NCBI RefSeq assembly: GCF_028858535.1
Contig: NZ_JAPMOU010000005.1
Span: forward strand, 62,001 to 126,000
Length of the DNA stretch: 64,000 bases
Direction of reading: 5' to 3'
Source of the DNA: Spartinivicinus poritis
GTDB lineage: Bacteria; Pseudomonadota; Gammaproteobacteria; Pseudomonadales; Zooshikellaceae
Position numbers and translations under genes: made by a program. Within the stretch, counting starts at the first letter, position 1. Each line of letters starts with the position of its first letter. Positions 1 to 8,523 of the stretch are shown piece by piece. The notes under the pieces are model-generated. The model saw nothing but the letters and a program-made list of their open reading frames with translations. It was not told the DNA's origin and ran no database searches.

Positions 1-17
1 TTTATTAAGTGGATTAG

Positions 18-1628
18 TTACATACAAACTTTGGCATCAGCAAAATGTTTGCCAGATACACAGCGAGCACCGGATTGACAATGTTCATCCGTTTGGCAAT
101 AACACTCACCACTGGCATTACAGCCTGGGTTTAAATAGTTAATTAACGGGTCTTGGTTACTGACACGTTCCCAGAAGGGATTAGTAAAAATATTATAAGG
201 GTCAACTTCTTGTTTAAAGGCAACAAACTCATCCCATTTAGGATAACGAGAAGGCATATTTTCAAAAATGGCAATGGAATTTTTACCCCAGTGCGGTCTA
301 GCTTGATATTTGCGAAGTGACATTTGTTCAATTTCTAAATTAACGAAATAATTTTTAGGCACTGCCTCTCCTTTTTGGCGTAATGTGTATTCAGTACTTA
401 TATAAGCTGAATCACGACCCGCATTCATTCCTAAATAACTAGGGGAAGCTTTGCCAAAGCGAAAGTAAATACCATTTAATGGAAAACAAGTGCGAGAATG
501 CTTGGCGATAATTTGTTTAACATCTTTAATCCAGTTAGGAAGTTGTTCAAGGGGAATAGTGACTTCTTGTAAAGCGATAGGTAAACGATCCCAAATGCAT
601 TGATCGGGCTTTTTACATTGAAAGTATTGCATCCGATCTGAATGGCCTACTGGGCTTTTCAGTTTTTTGCCGGTGTCAATATCACGGTAATAGGAGCTGG
701 CCCTGGCATTATAGCGAACACTAGCCGCAAGGCATTGTAAGCTGGAACCAGGAAACTCATGAAGGGCATTAAACAATAACCCATACATATATTCCTGAAA
801 GTCAGATACATCAGCCTGAGCATTGTAGGCATTACCTGGCGTTTCCAGTGGTACTGGGTTATAAGTCGTGACGGTATAACGCCCAAGCCCTGGAAACCAG
901 GCAATATTGGCTGAATAATTGTCTTTGGCTATGGTTAAGACTTTATCTTCCAAGCCGTTATCGTTTTTATAACCTTTAACATCAGCTTTAACCTTAAAAG
1001 CAGGCTCTAGCTGAATAGTGACTTCGACAACAATACCCAATACCCCTAAGTTTACTCTGGCAGCATTGAGGGATTCTCCTGTTAATACTCTAACGTCTCC
1101 TAATCCATCAACAATTTTTAACTCAGTTACATAGTCAGCAATCATATTGCTTTTTTTATGCAGGGTAGAACCATGGGTCCCACTGCCTAACATACCACCA
1201 ATGGTGAATGTGCCTAGTTCAGTGACCATGTTGACAGCTAAAGCTTGCTCCCTTAAAAAGTCATTTAATTTATTAAAGCGCATGCCGGCTTGTACGGTAA
1301 TGGTTTTATTTTCCGCATCAAACTTAACCACTTTATCCATATTTTTTAAGGTGACTTGGATTTCTCCACTTTTGGTACAGGCGGCATCAATTTGACTGGC
1401 AAATTTACGATTGCCTGTCATAACTTTTCTATTTTCATCAACGGCTTGTCGTACAACTTCTTGAACTTCTTCTATTGAGTGAGGATCATAAATAATTCCT
1501 GGCTTGCATTCAAAGGTGCCCTGGTAATTGGTTAGGGTTTCTTGGTCTCCTTCTAGCCAGGCGAGGGCGGCTTTTGAAATAACAGCAATAAAGGTAATGG
1601 CGACAAAAATAACTATTTTTCGTTTCAC
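18..1628 (-). CDS. Exported FAD-linked oxidase, L-gulonolactone/sugar-lactone oxidase-like
   Basis: 536 aa. Residues 1-23 look like a Sec signal peptide (basic start, hydrophobic core, AALA before WLEG), so the enzyme probably acts in the periplasm. Next comes a PCMH-type FAD-binding domain (about 35-215) with a GTHGST loop, then an ALO-type substrate domain carrying the typical RPHWGK motif near residue 450. The usual GHS histidine that covalently binds FAD is replaced around TGNRKF, so FAD is probably non-covalent. The last 35 residues are rich in cysteine (CNASGECYC, CQSGARC, VCM), a tail that by memory resembles plant L-gulonolactone oxidases. The family oxidises aldonolactones or related polyols; the substrate here is unknown. 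It may be co-transcribed with the carotenoid-oxygenase-like gene 90 bp upstream on the same strand. Family assignment is firm, substrate is not. Confidence 0.8.
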   Translation of the reverse strand: MKRKIVIFVAITFIAVISKAALAWLEGDQETLTNYQGTFECKPGIIYDPHSIEEVQEVVRQAVDENRKVMTGNRKFASQIDAACTKSGEIQVTLKNMDKVVKFDAENKTITVQAGMRFNKLNDFLREQALAVNMVTELGTFTIGGMLGSGTHGSTLHKKSNMIADYVTELKIVDGLGDVRVLTGESLNAARVNLGVLGIVVEVTIQLEPAFKVKADVKGYKNDNGLEDKVLTIAKDNYSANIAWFPGLGRYTVTTYNPVPLETPGNAYNAQADVSDFQEYMYGLLFNALHEFPGSSLQCLAASVRYNARASSYYRDIDTGKKLKSPVGHSDRMQYFQCKKPDQCIWDRLPIALQEVTIPLEQLPNWIKDVKQIIAKHSRTCFPLNGIYFRFGKASPSYLGMNAGRDSAYISTEYTLRQKGEAVPKNYFVNLEIEQMSLRKYQARPHWGKNSIAIFENMPSRYPKWDEFVAFKQEVDPYNIFTNPFWERVSNQDPLINYLNPGCNASGECYCQTDEHCQSGARCVSGKHFADAKVCM

Positions 1629-1718
1629 ACTAAATCTCCTTGTGTGGTGGATATTTAATTAACTCCTTGCTTATATATTTACTTTCCAGATACAACCTAA
1701 ACGATGTGGTAACTAATG

Positions 1719-3563
1719 TTAACTGAACCGGGGTAAAATATGACGTTTGATGGCTTGTTGGACCTGCCGTGAATGGAATGACAGTTTTTCTTTAAAGTAG
1801 CCTGCTATATCAGCTTGATAGGCGGCAACGGGGCGTTTATTAATGGTAGGCACCCAGAGAGCGTGATTGGTAGTAGCAAAATGAAGTTGTGGGCTGGCTA
1901 AAATACAAATAGGCCCTTGTGCTAACTGCTTGCCATCGAAAATCCAGAACTCCTTGCCATTAGAGTTTGCATGTGATGGGTATTTGCGTACAACCGCAGT
2001 AAAAATATAGCCATCATCTTGAGTATAACTACGGTTTTTGGCCATAAACTGAGGTGTACGCATCACACAGTCTTCAGGGAATTGGTAGCTGTCTGATATA
2101 GCCATTTGCTGACAATCCATATGAATAAGCGCAGACGGAACTGGATAACTAGGCAATTGATCATTACGAAAGAGGCGGTTGGGATAATTTTTATAAGCAT
2201 CAGCTACTCGCTTGACGACATGCTCTGGTCGGTAGCCAATTGCAGCCCAGTAAATATGGTCAAATTGTTCTGGAAACTGAAAATGGCCCCGATAAGCAGG
2301 ATCATTGAGATCCCAGCAGACTGCTTGGTCTCGAATTAGTTGGAAATCAGAAACAATTTCTCTAACTGAGTCACTCAATACTTGCAGGCGAACTCTGACT
2401 AGTCCACCAACATCCACTGGTGCAACTGGGTAACCCGCAATGTCTGAGCTGACATACCCCCCAAATAATAACTTTTCATGGTTAAACTGAGGCTCTGATT
2501 TATCCATTGCGCCTAAATACTGACCATATAAAGTAATTTCATTATCATAGTCATCATAATTACACACGATATCCGACGTATCAAAGTTTAATTCAATATA
2601 ATCAGCGACTACTTGTGAATTATTGGATTGCAAATCTGCTTTGCGAATGATCCAAACTGGCGTATGGTGGTTTTGTGGTGTTACTTTTTTAGAGCCAAGA
2701 ATGCGCATATTTTCGACACGAGCAGCTGTTTCAAAAATCAAAATATGATGACGTGTGACGCCTAGCGAATGAGAGGTTGCAGTAATAAAAGCATTTTTAC
2801 CTTGTCTGTTAACGACATTCCAAGTTTTAAAATTACCCACTAAGTCCCATTGAATCAGTCGTATAAAACTGTTTCGTAGTCCAGAAGTCCCCATATTACC
2901 ACCATAATTGATGGTGAAACATTCATTTCTTTCTAAGTCAAAATAGGGATGACCTGTAGTGCGAACTTGTGGAAATAACCATTTATCAGGCGCAAAGGCT
3001 TCTGCAATGGGAGGGAGGCTGGATTTCCATTCATCTACTTCTCCAATCGGGGTAATTAAGTCAAGTGTGGTTCCGTCAAATTCATAAGGGATTCCCCCTT
3101 CATAACTTAGGGCGAAACGATTGTTACCTAAATAATTAGGAGCTGTATTACAGTAATTCATAAAGCCTAAATTAGGACTAAAGTAAACAGTACCTCCCAA
3201 TAGATAAAATGGGTCCAATAATCCACTGAATTTGTCTTGTAAAATGGCAGAGGGGGTTTCAATCATCTTGCGGGTAAAACGCGCTTGCCCATGAGTAAAA
3301 TCAACTCGAGATAAGGCACCCTTACCGTTAGGAGAAAGATGGTTTTTCTCTAATGGAATGCCTTCAGCAATAAAGACATGGCCGTATAAATCAGCAGGAA
3401 GTGAGCCCATAACAATATCTAGAGGGCCTGAAGCAGGCTTTAAACTACTTTGCATAATTACGTTAGGAAAAGACGAAGCAGGAATTAATGCTTGATTGGA
3501 TAGGGTAATACCTGGCATCAAGCCAGTAACCCCCGCAGCTTTAATAAAGTCCCTTCTTTTCAT
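1719..3563 (-). CDS. Tat-exported carotenoid oxygenase-like protein
   Basis: 614 aa. The N-terminus MKRRDFIKAAG followed by a hydrophobic stretch is a twin-arginine signal, so the folded protein is probably exported. The body resembles the RPE65/carotenoid cleavage dioxygenase seven-bladed propeller, which binds Fe(II) through four histidines. Three are easy to place: GHPYFD, TSHSLGVT and NHALW near the C-terminus. The third expected one, usually in an FHxxNAxE context, is not obvious; the matching stretch seems to read IVCNYDDYDNEI. The protein may therefore have altered metal binding or a non-carotenoid substrate. It lies upstream of the lactone-oxidase-like gene on the same strand and is divergent from the RND transporter. 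The family call is fairly safe; the reaction is unknown. Confidence 0.75.
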   Translation of the reverse strand: MKRRDFIKAAGVTGLMPGITLSNQALIPASSFPNVIMQSSLKPASGPLDIVMGSLPADLYGHVFIAEGIPLEKNHLSPNGKGALSRVDFTHGQARFTRKMIETPSAILQDKFSGLLDPFYLLGGTVYFSPNLGFMNYCNTAPNYLGNNRFALSYEGGIPYEFDGTTLDLITPIGEVDEWKSSLPPIAEAFAPDKWLFPQVRTTGHPYFDLERNECFTINYGGNMGTSGLRNSFIRLIQWDLVGNFKTWNVVNRQGKNAFITATSHSLGVTRHHILIFETAARVENMRILGSKKVTPQNHHTPVWIIRKADLQSNNSQVVADYIELNFDTSDIVCNYDDYDNEITLYGQYLGAMDKSEPQFNHEKLLFGGYVSSDIAGYPVAPVDVGGLVRVRLQVLSDSVREIVSDFQLIRDQAVCWDLNDPAYRGHFQFPEQFDHIYWAAIGYRPEHVVKRVADAYKNYPNRLFRNDQLPSYPVPSALIHMDCQQMAISDSYQFPEDCVMRTPQFMAKNRSYTQDDGYIFTAVVRKYPSHANSNGKEFWIFDGKQLAQGPICILASPQLHFATTNHALWVPTINKRPVAAYQADIAGYFKEKLSFHSRQVQQAIKRHILPRFS

Positions 3564-4070
3564 AGGTACTCCTATCCACTTGAGTGAAGATAAAACTTAC
3601 AAGTACGTTATTATATTTTTAATGAATTTTTATGACAGATGATATAAGTCTAAGTGACTTCAGCATATTACACGAAATTGAAGGATGGCAATAAAAATTT
3701 ACAAACTGAGCGGTATTGTAGAAAAAGCTAAACTAAGCTGAGCGTTAACATTGAAATTTGATTGCATTATTTTGATTAAACCGTGTATTGTATGAAGAGT
3801 ACTTAATAGTTGGCTTATTGATATTGTTACGGTAAATAGTAACCATAATCAATGCTGAGTGATTTTAGCTAAATTGAAATAATAAAGTCATATTTTTGGC
3901 TTTGTGATAATATAAAAAGAATTATACGTAAGTATAAAGTAGTGCAGTATAAGGACTAAATATATAGGAAAAAATAGTTGCTAGTTATGAAAGTCTGTAC
4001 TTACCCGCTATAAGCTGTTTTTAAGTGGTTAAAAAATAGACTTTAGCGACTTGATACCCAGGGAGGGGCA
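3564..4070. other. Divergent intergenic region, no gene seen
   Basis: 507 bp, strongly AT-rich, between the leftward carotenoid-oxygenase-like gene and the rightward RND module; it should hold promoters for both. No ORF, tRNA or strong hairpin was recognised. A weak sigma70-like pair (TTGCAT near 3761 and TATTGT about 18 bp further on) is possible but not convincing. The RND start is preceded by a clear GGGAGGGG ribosome-binding site at about 4061-4068. Confidence 0.5.
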
Positions 4071-6383
4071 ATGATGCAGCAACTCATTAATACACTTCTC
4101 GTCCGACCGTGGTTTACCTTACTCGTTTGTCTATTGCTAATTATTGCAGCTTCTTATGGAAATGGTTTATTAACTTTCAGGGGGGATTACAAAGTTTTTT
4201 TTAGTAAAGACAACCCTCAGTTAGTTGAGTTTGAAAGTATGCAAAAAGAGTTCAACAAGACTGAAAACATGACGATTGTACTAGCCCCAGATACAGACGA
4301 TGTTTTTACCAAGTCAACCTTAGCTTTGATTAAAGAAATAACGGAGGAAGCCTGGCAAACACCCTACTCATCCAGAGTTGATTCATTGACCAATTATCAA
4401 TATACCTATGCCAAAGGAGATGATCTAATTGTTGAAGACCTTGTTTTCGAGACAGTGGACCTTAATCAAACAAAGCTTGAGCAAATTAAGCAAGTAGCAA
4501 TTAATGAGCCTGACTTAGTTAATCGATTAATTTCTCGCACTGGGCATGTGGCTGTTGTTAATATTACTGTTCAACTACCTGAGCGTGATAAGACTGCTGA
4601 AACACTTGAAGTGACACAGTTTGTTAAGAAGTTAACAGCCAAATATAAAGAGAAATATCCAGACATCAGCTTTTATAATTCAGGCATTTTATTTATAGAC
4701 TATAGCTTTGCAAAAGAAGCACAATTAGATGCTGAACTGATTATTCCTTTAATGTTTGTTGTTATTTTAATTATGTTGGGATGGCTCTTGAAGTCGATTG
4801 CCAGTACTTTAGCAACGTTAGTGTTGATTACAGTGACAATAGCAGTAACGATGGGTTTAGCAGGTTGGGCTGGATTTGCTTTAAATACTGCAACAGTCAA
4901 TGTACCTACTTTAGTAATGACACTTGCTGTGGCAGATTGTGTTCATATCACTTCCTCTGTAGTCTTTGCAATGCGGCAGGGGCAAAGTAAGTTAGCAGCC
5001 ATTAATCATAGCTTAACCGTTAATTTAAAACCAGTATTCTTAACCAGTGCAACGACTGCACTTGGTTTCTTATCGATGAATTTTTCCGATGCAGATACTT
5101 TACAAGAATTAGGAAATTTAACGGCTTTAGGGGTAGTTATAGCTTTTGCTTTTTCTGTTACTTTGCTTCCTGCATTACTGTTGTTATTGCCAATGAAAGT
5201 AAAACAGCGGGAATATATTGATAATAACATGAACCAACTAGCTGATTGGGTCATTCTTCACCATCGTAAAATATTACCTTTATCTTTATTATCAGTCATT
5301 ATATTTGGTGGACTAATTACCTTAAATACTGTAAGTGATGATGCAGTGAGCTACTTTGCTGAAGGAACTGAGTTTAGACGTTCCGCTGACTTTTTGGAAG
5401 AAAACTTATCAGGTATGTCTTATGCTGACTTTTCAATTGACTCTGGAACAGCAGGTGGTGTAAATGAGCCTGCGTTTCTTCAAGTTGTTGAAAAGTTTAG
5501 TCATTGGCTACGGCAACAGCCTGAGGTTGATCATGTATTTACTATAAGTGATACACTGAAACGCTTGAATAAAAACATGCATGGGGATGACCCTGTTTGG
5601 TATAAGTTGCCTGAAACAAGGAATTTAGTTGCACAATATATATTACTCTATGAAATGTCTTTGCCTTACGGATTAGATTTAAACAATCAGTTAAATATTG
5701 ATAAGTCTGCAACTCGAGTTGCATGTACCATAAAAAACATTGGCAGTAAAGAGTTTATTGCTTTTGAGAATAGAGCAAAACAATGGATTAGAAATAATGC
5801 ACCAGAATTGAAAGTAACAGCCGCAAGCCCATCGCTTATGTTTGCTCATATTGGAGAACAAAATATGGATAGCATGTTGCAGGGAACATTTATTGCGCTA
5901 TTATCTATTTCATTTGTATTAATTATTGCATTACGTTCATGGCGATTAGGCCTCATTAGCTTGGTATCGAATGTACTGCCTGCATTGATAGGTTTTGGCT
6001 GTTGGGCATTATATTCTGGTCAAATTAATCTAGGGCTTTCTGTGGTTTCTAGTATGAGTTTAGGCATCATAGTAGATGATACAGTTCATTTTTTGAGTAA
6101 GTATAAATTGGCGAAAGGGTTAGGAAAGTCGAAAGAAGATGCTATCCGTTACGCTTTTGTCAATGTTGGTCGAGCCTTGTGGATTACAACGTTGGTCTTA
6201 GTCATAGGGTTTGGTGTGTTAGTATTATCATCATTTCAGTTAAATGCAGACATGGGGCTGTTGACAAGTGTTATTTTAGTCATTGCATTACTAATCGATT
6301 TTATATTTTTACCTGCTTACTTATTGATATTTGATAAGCAAAATGTACTGCAACAAGTACCTGAAGCTGCGATAAGTCATTGA
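4071..6383 (+). CDS. MMPL/RND-superfamily inner-membrane exporter
   Basis: 770 aa. The architecture is RND: one N-terminal membrane helix (about 10-32), a large periplasmic loop, a membrane block (about 222-375), then the same pattern again (helix about 398-420, loop to 620, membrane block 622-755). Acidic residues expected for proton coupling sit in the fourth helix of each half: D289 in VADCVH and D669/D670 in GIIVDDTVHF. The VDDTVHF form is typical of MMPL-type pumps for hydrophobic lipid-like cargo, not of AcrB-type drug pumps. No membrane fusion protein is encoded beside it. Instead a LolA-like periplasmic protein and an outer-membrane barrel follow closely, suggesting a three-part envelope transport route. 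The pigment cluster nearby makes a prodiginine a possible cargo, but this is inference. Confidence 0.85.
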   Translation: MMQQLINTLLVRPWFTLLVCLLLIIAASYGNGLLTFRGDYKVFFSKDNPQLVEFESMQKEFNKTENMTIVLAPDTDDVFTKSTLALIKEITEEAWQTPYSSRVDSLTNYQYTYAKGDDLIVEDLVFETVDLNQTKLEQIKQVAINEPDLVNRLISRTGHVAVVNITVQLPERDKTAETLEVTQFVKKLTAKYKEKYPDISFYNSGILFIDYSFAKEAQLDAELIIPLMFVVILIMLGWLLKSIASTLATLVLITVTIAVTMGLAGWAGFALNTATVNVPTLVMTLAVADCVHITSSVVFAMRQGQSKLAAINHSLTVNLKPVFLTSATTALGFLSMNFSDADTLQELGNLTALGVVIAFAFSVTLLPALLLLLPMKVKQREYIDNNMNQLADWVILHHRKILPLSLLSVIIFGGLITLNTVSDDAVSYFAEGTEFRRSADFLEENLSGMSYADFSIDSGTAGGVNEPAFLQVVEKFSHWLRQQPEVDHVFTISDTLKRLNKNMHGDDPVWYKLPETRNLVAQYILLYEMSLPYGLDLNNQLNIDKSATRVACTIKNIGSKEFIAFENRAKQWIRNNAPELKVTAASPSLMFAHIGEQNMDSMLQGTFIALLSISFVLIIALRSWRLGLISLVSNVLPALIGFGCWALYSGQINLGLSVVSSMSLGIIVDDTVHFLSKYKLAKGLGKSKEDAIRYAFVNVGRALWITTLVLVIGFGVLVLSSFQLNADMGLLTSVILVIALLIDFIFLPAYLLIFDKQNVLQQVPEAAISH

Positions 6384-6408
6384 AAATTTGTAGAGTGAGA
6401 AGGAAAAA

Positions 6409-7230
6409 ATGATGCTGAATATTATTATGAATAGAGCAGATATAAGGCAAGTATGGTTAGTCGTTATAATAGTGCTATGTGGAACTACGCTACAAATAGC
6501 GAAGGCAAATGTATATGCAGAAAAAGGGTTGCAAATTGCCAAAGAGCGAAAAAAAAGGGATATGGGGTGGGGTGATAGTATTTCTGAAGTGATTATGACT
6601 TTGCGAAATGCAGAAGGCAAAGAAAGCATTCGGAAAATGCGGATGAAAAATCTAGAGGTGATAGATGACGGCGATAAAGGGCTAACAGTCTTTGATCAAC
6701 CAAGAGATGTGAAAGGTACTGCTTTTTTAAACTATTCACACCCTACGGAGCCAGACGATCAGTGGTTGTATTTACCAGCACTGAAACGAGTAAAACGGAT
6801 TGCTTCAAGAAATAAATCAGGCCCTTTTATGGGAAGTGAATTCGCTTACGAAGACTTAACCTCATTTGAAATTGAAAAGTATCGTTACGCTTATTTAAAA
6901 GAAGAAGTACTTAATGACGTCAATTGCTTTGTTGTTGAGCAATACCCATTAGACGATTTTTCAGGTTATAAACGATTGGTGGTATGGGTAGACCAACAAC
7001 ATTATCGTCCATTTAAAGTTGAATACTTTGATAAGAAAAATTCCCTATTAAAAAGCTTGTTATTTAAGGATTATAAACGCTACCTAAATAAGTATTGGCG
7101 AGCAGCTACAATGGAAATGATGAACCATCAAACAGGTAAAGTTACTGAGCTTAAAACTCTCCGGTTAGAGTTTAATACGGGCTTAAATAAGCAAGACTTC
7201 GATAAAAGTAGTTTGAAACGAGTTCGTTAA
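6409..7230 (+). CDS. Outer membrane lipoprotein-sorting (LolA-like) periplasmic protein
   Basis: 273 aa, starting 25 bp after the RND gene with a GAGAAGG site upstream. A cleavable signal (hydrophobic stretch about 15-30, then AKA before NVYAEK) sends it to the periplasm. The mature part matches the LolA-like family annotated as outer membrane lipoprotein-sorting protein: motifs such as TAFLNYSHP, DDQWLYLPALKRVKRI and GSEFAYEDL are characteristic. Such proteins have a half-barrel that shields a hydrophobic ligand and are commonly encoded beside MMPL pumps. It probably carries cargo from the pump to the outer membrane. A second possible ATG at 6427 would shorten the signal peptide. The cargo is unknown. 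Confidence 0.8.
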   Translation: MMLNIIMNRADIRQVWLVVIIVLCGTTLQIAKANVYAEKGLQIAKERKKRDMGWGDSISEVIMTLRNAEGKESIRKMRMKNLEVIDDGDKGLTVFDQPRDVKGTAFLNYSHPTEPDDQWLYLPALKRVKRIASRNKSGPFMGSEFAYEDLTSFEIEKYRYAYLKEEVLNDVNCFVVEQYPLDDFSGYKRLVVWVDQQHYRPFKVEYFDKKNSLLKSLLFKDYKRYLNKYWRAATMEMMNHQTGKVTELKTLRLEFNTGLNKQDFDKSSLKRVR

Positions 7231-7234
7231 GTTA

Positions 7235-8425
7235 ATGAGATATTGTTTATTTGGCATTATATGGCTAAGTTTAAGTAGTAGTCATGTGTTGGCAGTTGAT
7301 GATATTGCTGGTTCATTCAGTCTAGAGAATAGATTTTTTCTAGAAGAGGGCTCACAATCGGATCGACCTGATTATCAGTTAAGTTTGAGTATTGCGCCTG
7401 AGCTTTACTGGGCATCAGAAGATGAAAAAGAGAGTTTAACCTTAGTATCTTTTTTTCGTTGGGATAATCAAGACAGTGAGCGTACCCATGCTGATATACG
7501 TGAGTTGATGTGGCTGCATGTGGGCAATGAGTGGGAACTAAGAGTTGGGGTAGGCAAAGTATTTTGGGGAGTAACAGAATCTGTTCATTTGGTTGATGTG
7601 ATCAATCAAACAGATTTTGTTGAAACTGTAGATGGTGAAGAAAAACTAGGGCAGCCAATGCTATTTGGGAGTTGGATTAAAAGCTGGGGTACCTTAGATG
7701 TTTTTTTATTACCATGGTTTAGAGAGCGAACCTTCCCTGGGGATAATGAGCGTTTTAGTCTATCGCTACCAATCAAGGTAAATAATGCTGAGTACCAGTC
7801 TTCGGCAGAACAACAGCATGTTGATTTTGTTTTACGTTGGAGTCATACAATAGAAGACTGGGACATTGGCACCTATTATTTTCATGGAACATCAAGAGAT
7901 CCAGATTTAGTTGTGAAGTTTAATGGATTGGGAAACCCAGAGTTAGTGCCTTTTTATCCTCAAATGAAGCAATTTGGGGTAGATATCCAAGCTACTCTGG
8001 GTGCATGGCTGTGGAAGCTAGAAGCGATTTATCGAGATAGTACAGAGAGTTATTGGTCTACTATTGCTGGTTTTGAGTACACCTTTGTGGGGGTATTGAA
8101 CTCGAATTGGGATATTGGTGTACTAGCAGAGTACCAATATGATCAACGGGGAACAGCAGCGCCTATACCACACCAAAATGACCTATTTCTGGGAGGACGG
8201 TTTGTAGTTAATGATGTTGCTGGCACAGAAATATTAATGGGTGCAGTGAAAGACTTAAATTGGCATCATAGTTATTCTGGACTAGTTGAAGCCTCTACAA
8301 GATTGTCTAATCAGCTTAAACTTTCTCTAGAAGCTTATTTTTTTGCTAGTAATAATATAAGGGATGCTAACTATCCATTTAGAAATGATGATTATATTCA
8401 AGTTGGCTTGAAATATTATTTTTAG
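7235..8425 (+). CDS. Predicted outer-membrane beta-barrel protein of the RND/LolA-like module
   Basis: 396 aa, starting 4 bp after the LolA-like gene, so almost certainly the third gene of that operon. Signal peptide residues 1-20 end in VLA before VDDIAG. The rest is rich in alternating polar and aromatic strands and ends in GLKYYF, with the C-terminal phenylalanine expected of Bam-inserted barrels. I do not recognise a named family with certainty; DUF1302-like outer-membrane proteins occur in the same gene context. Its place in the operon suggests an outer-membrane exit pore or receptor for what the pump exports. Confidence 0.7.
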   Translation: MRYCLFGIIWLSLSSSHVLAVDDIAGSFSLENRFFLEEGSQSDRPDYQLSLSIAPELYWASEDEKESLTLVSFFRWDNQDSERTHADIRELMWLHVGNEWELRVGVGKVFWGVTESVHLVDVINQTDFVETVDGEEKLGQPMLFGSWIKSWGTLDVFLLPWFRERTFPGDNERFSLSLPIKVNNAEYQSSAEQQHVDFVLRWSHTIEDWDIGTYYFHGTSRDPDLVVKFNGLGNPELVPFYPQMKQFGVDIQATLGAWLWKLEAIYRDSTESYWSTIAGFEYTFVGVLNSNWDIGVLAEYQYDQRGTAAPIPHQNDLFLGGRFVVNDVAGTEILMGAVKDLNWHHSYSGLVEASTRLSNQLKLSLEAYFFASNNIRDANYPFRNDDYIQVGLKYYF

Positions 8426-8489
8426 TATTTATCCCCTTCGCTTGGGATATGGCTGTTATCTTCTTAACATTTAAGAAATAATTCGTGAA

Positions 8490-8520
8490 GGGTATATCAG
8501 GCTAGTGATATACCCATTTT
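8490..8520. terminator. Bidirectional intrinsic terminator between convergent genes
   Basis: A perfect 10-bp stem (GGGTATATCA at 8490-8499, TGATATACCC at 8506-8515) with loop GGCTAG is followed by ATTTTT. It lies between the outer-membrane barrel gene (ends 8425) and the leftward flavoprotein gene (ends 8524), where a shared terminator is expected. The stem is AT-rich, so strength is uncertain. Confidence 0.65.
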
Positions 8521-8523
8521 TAG

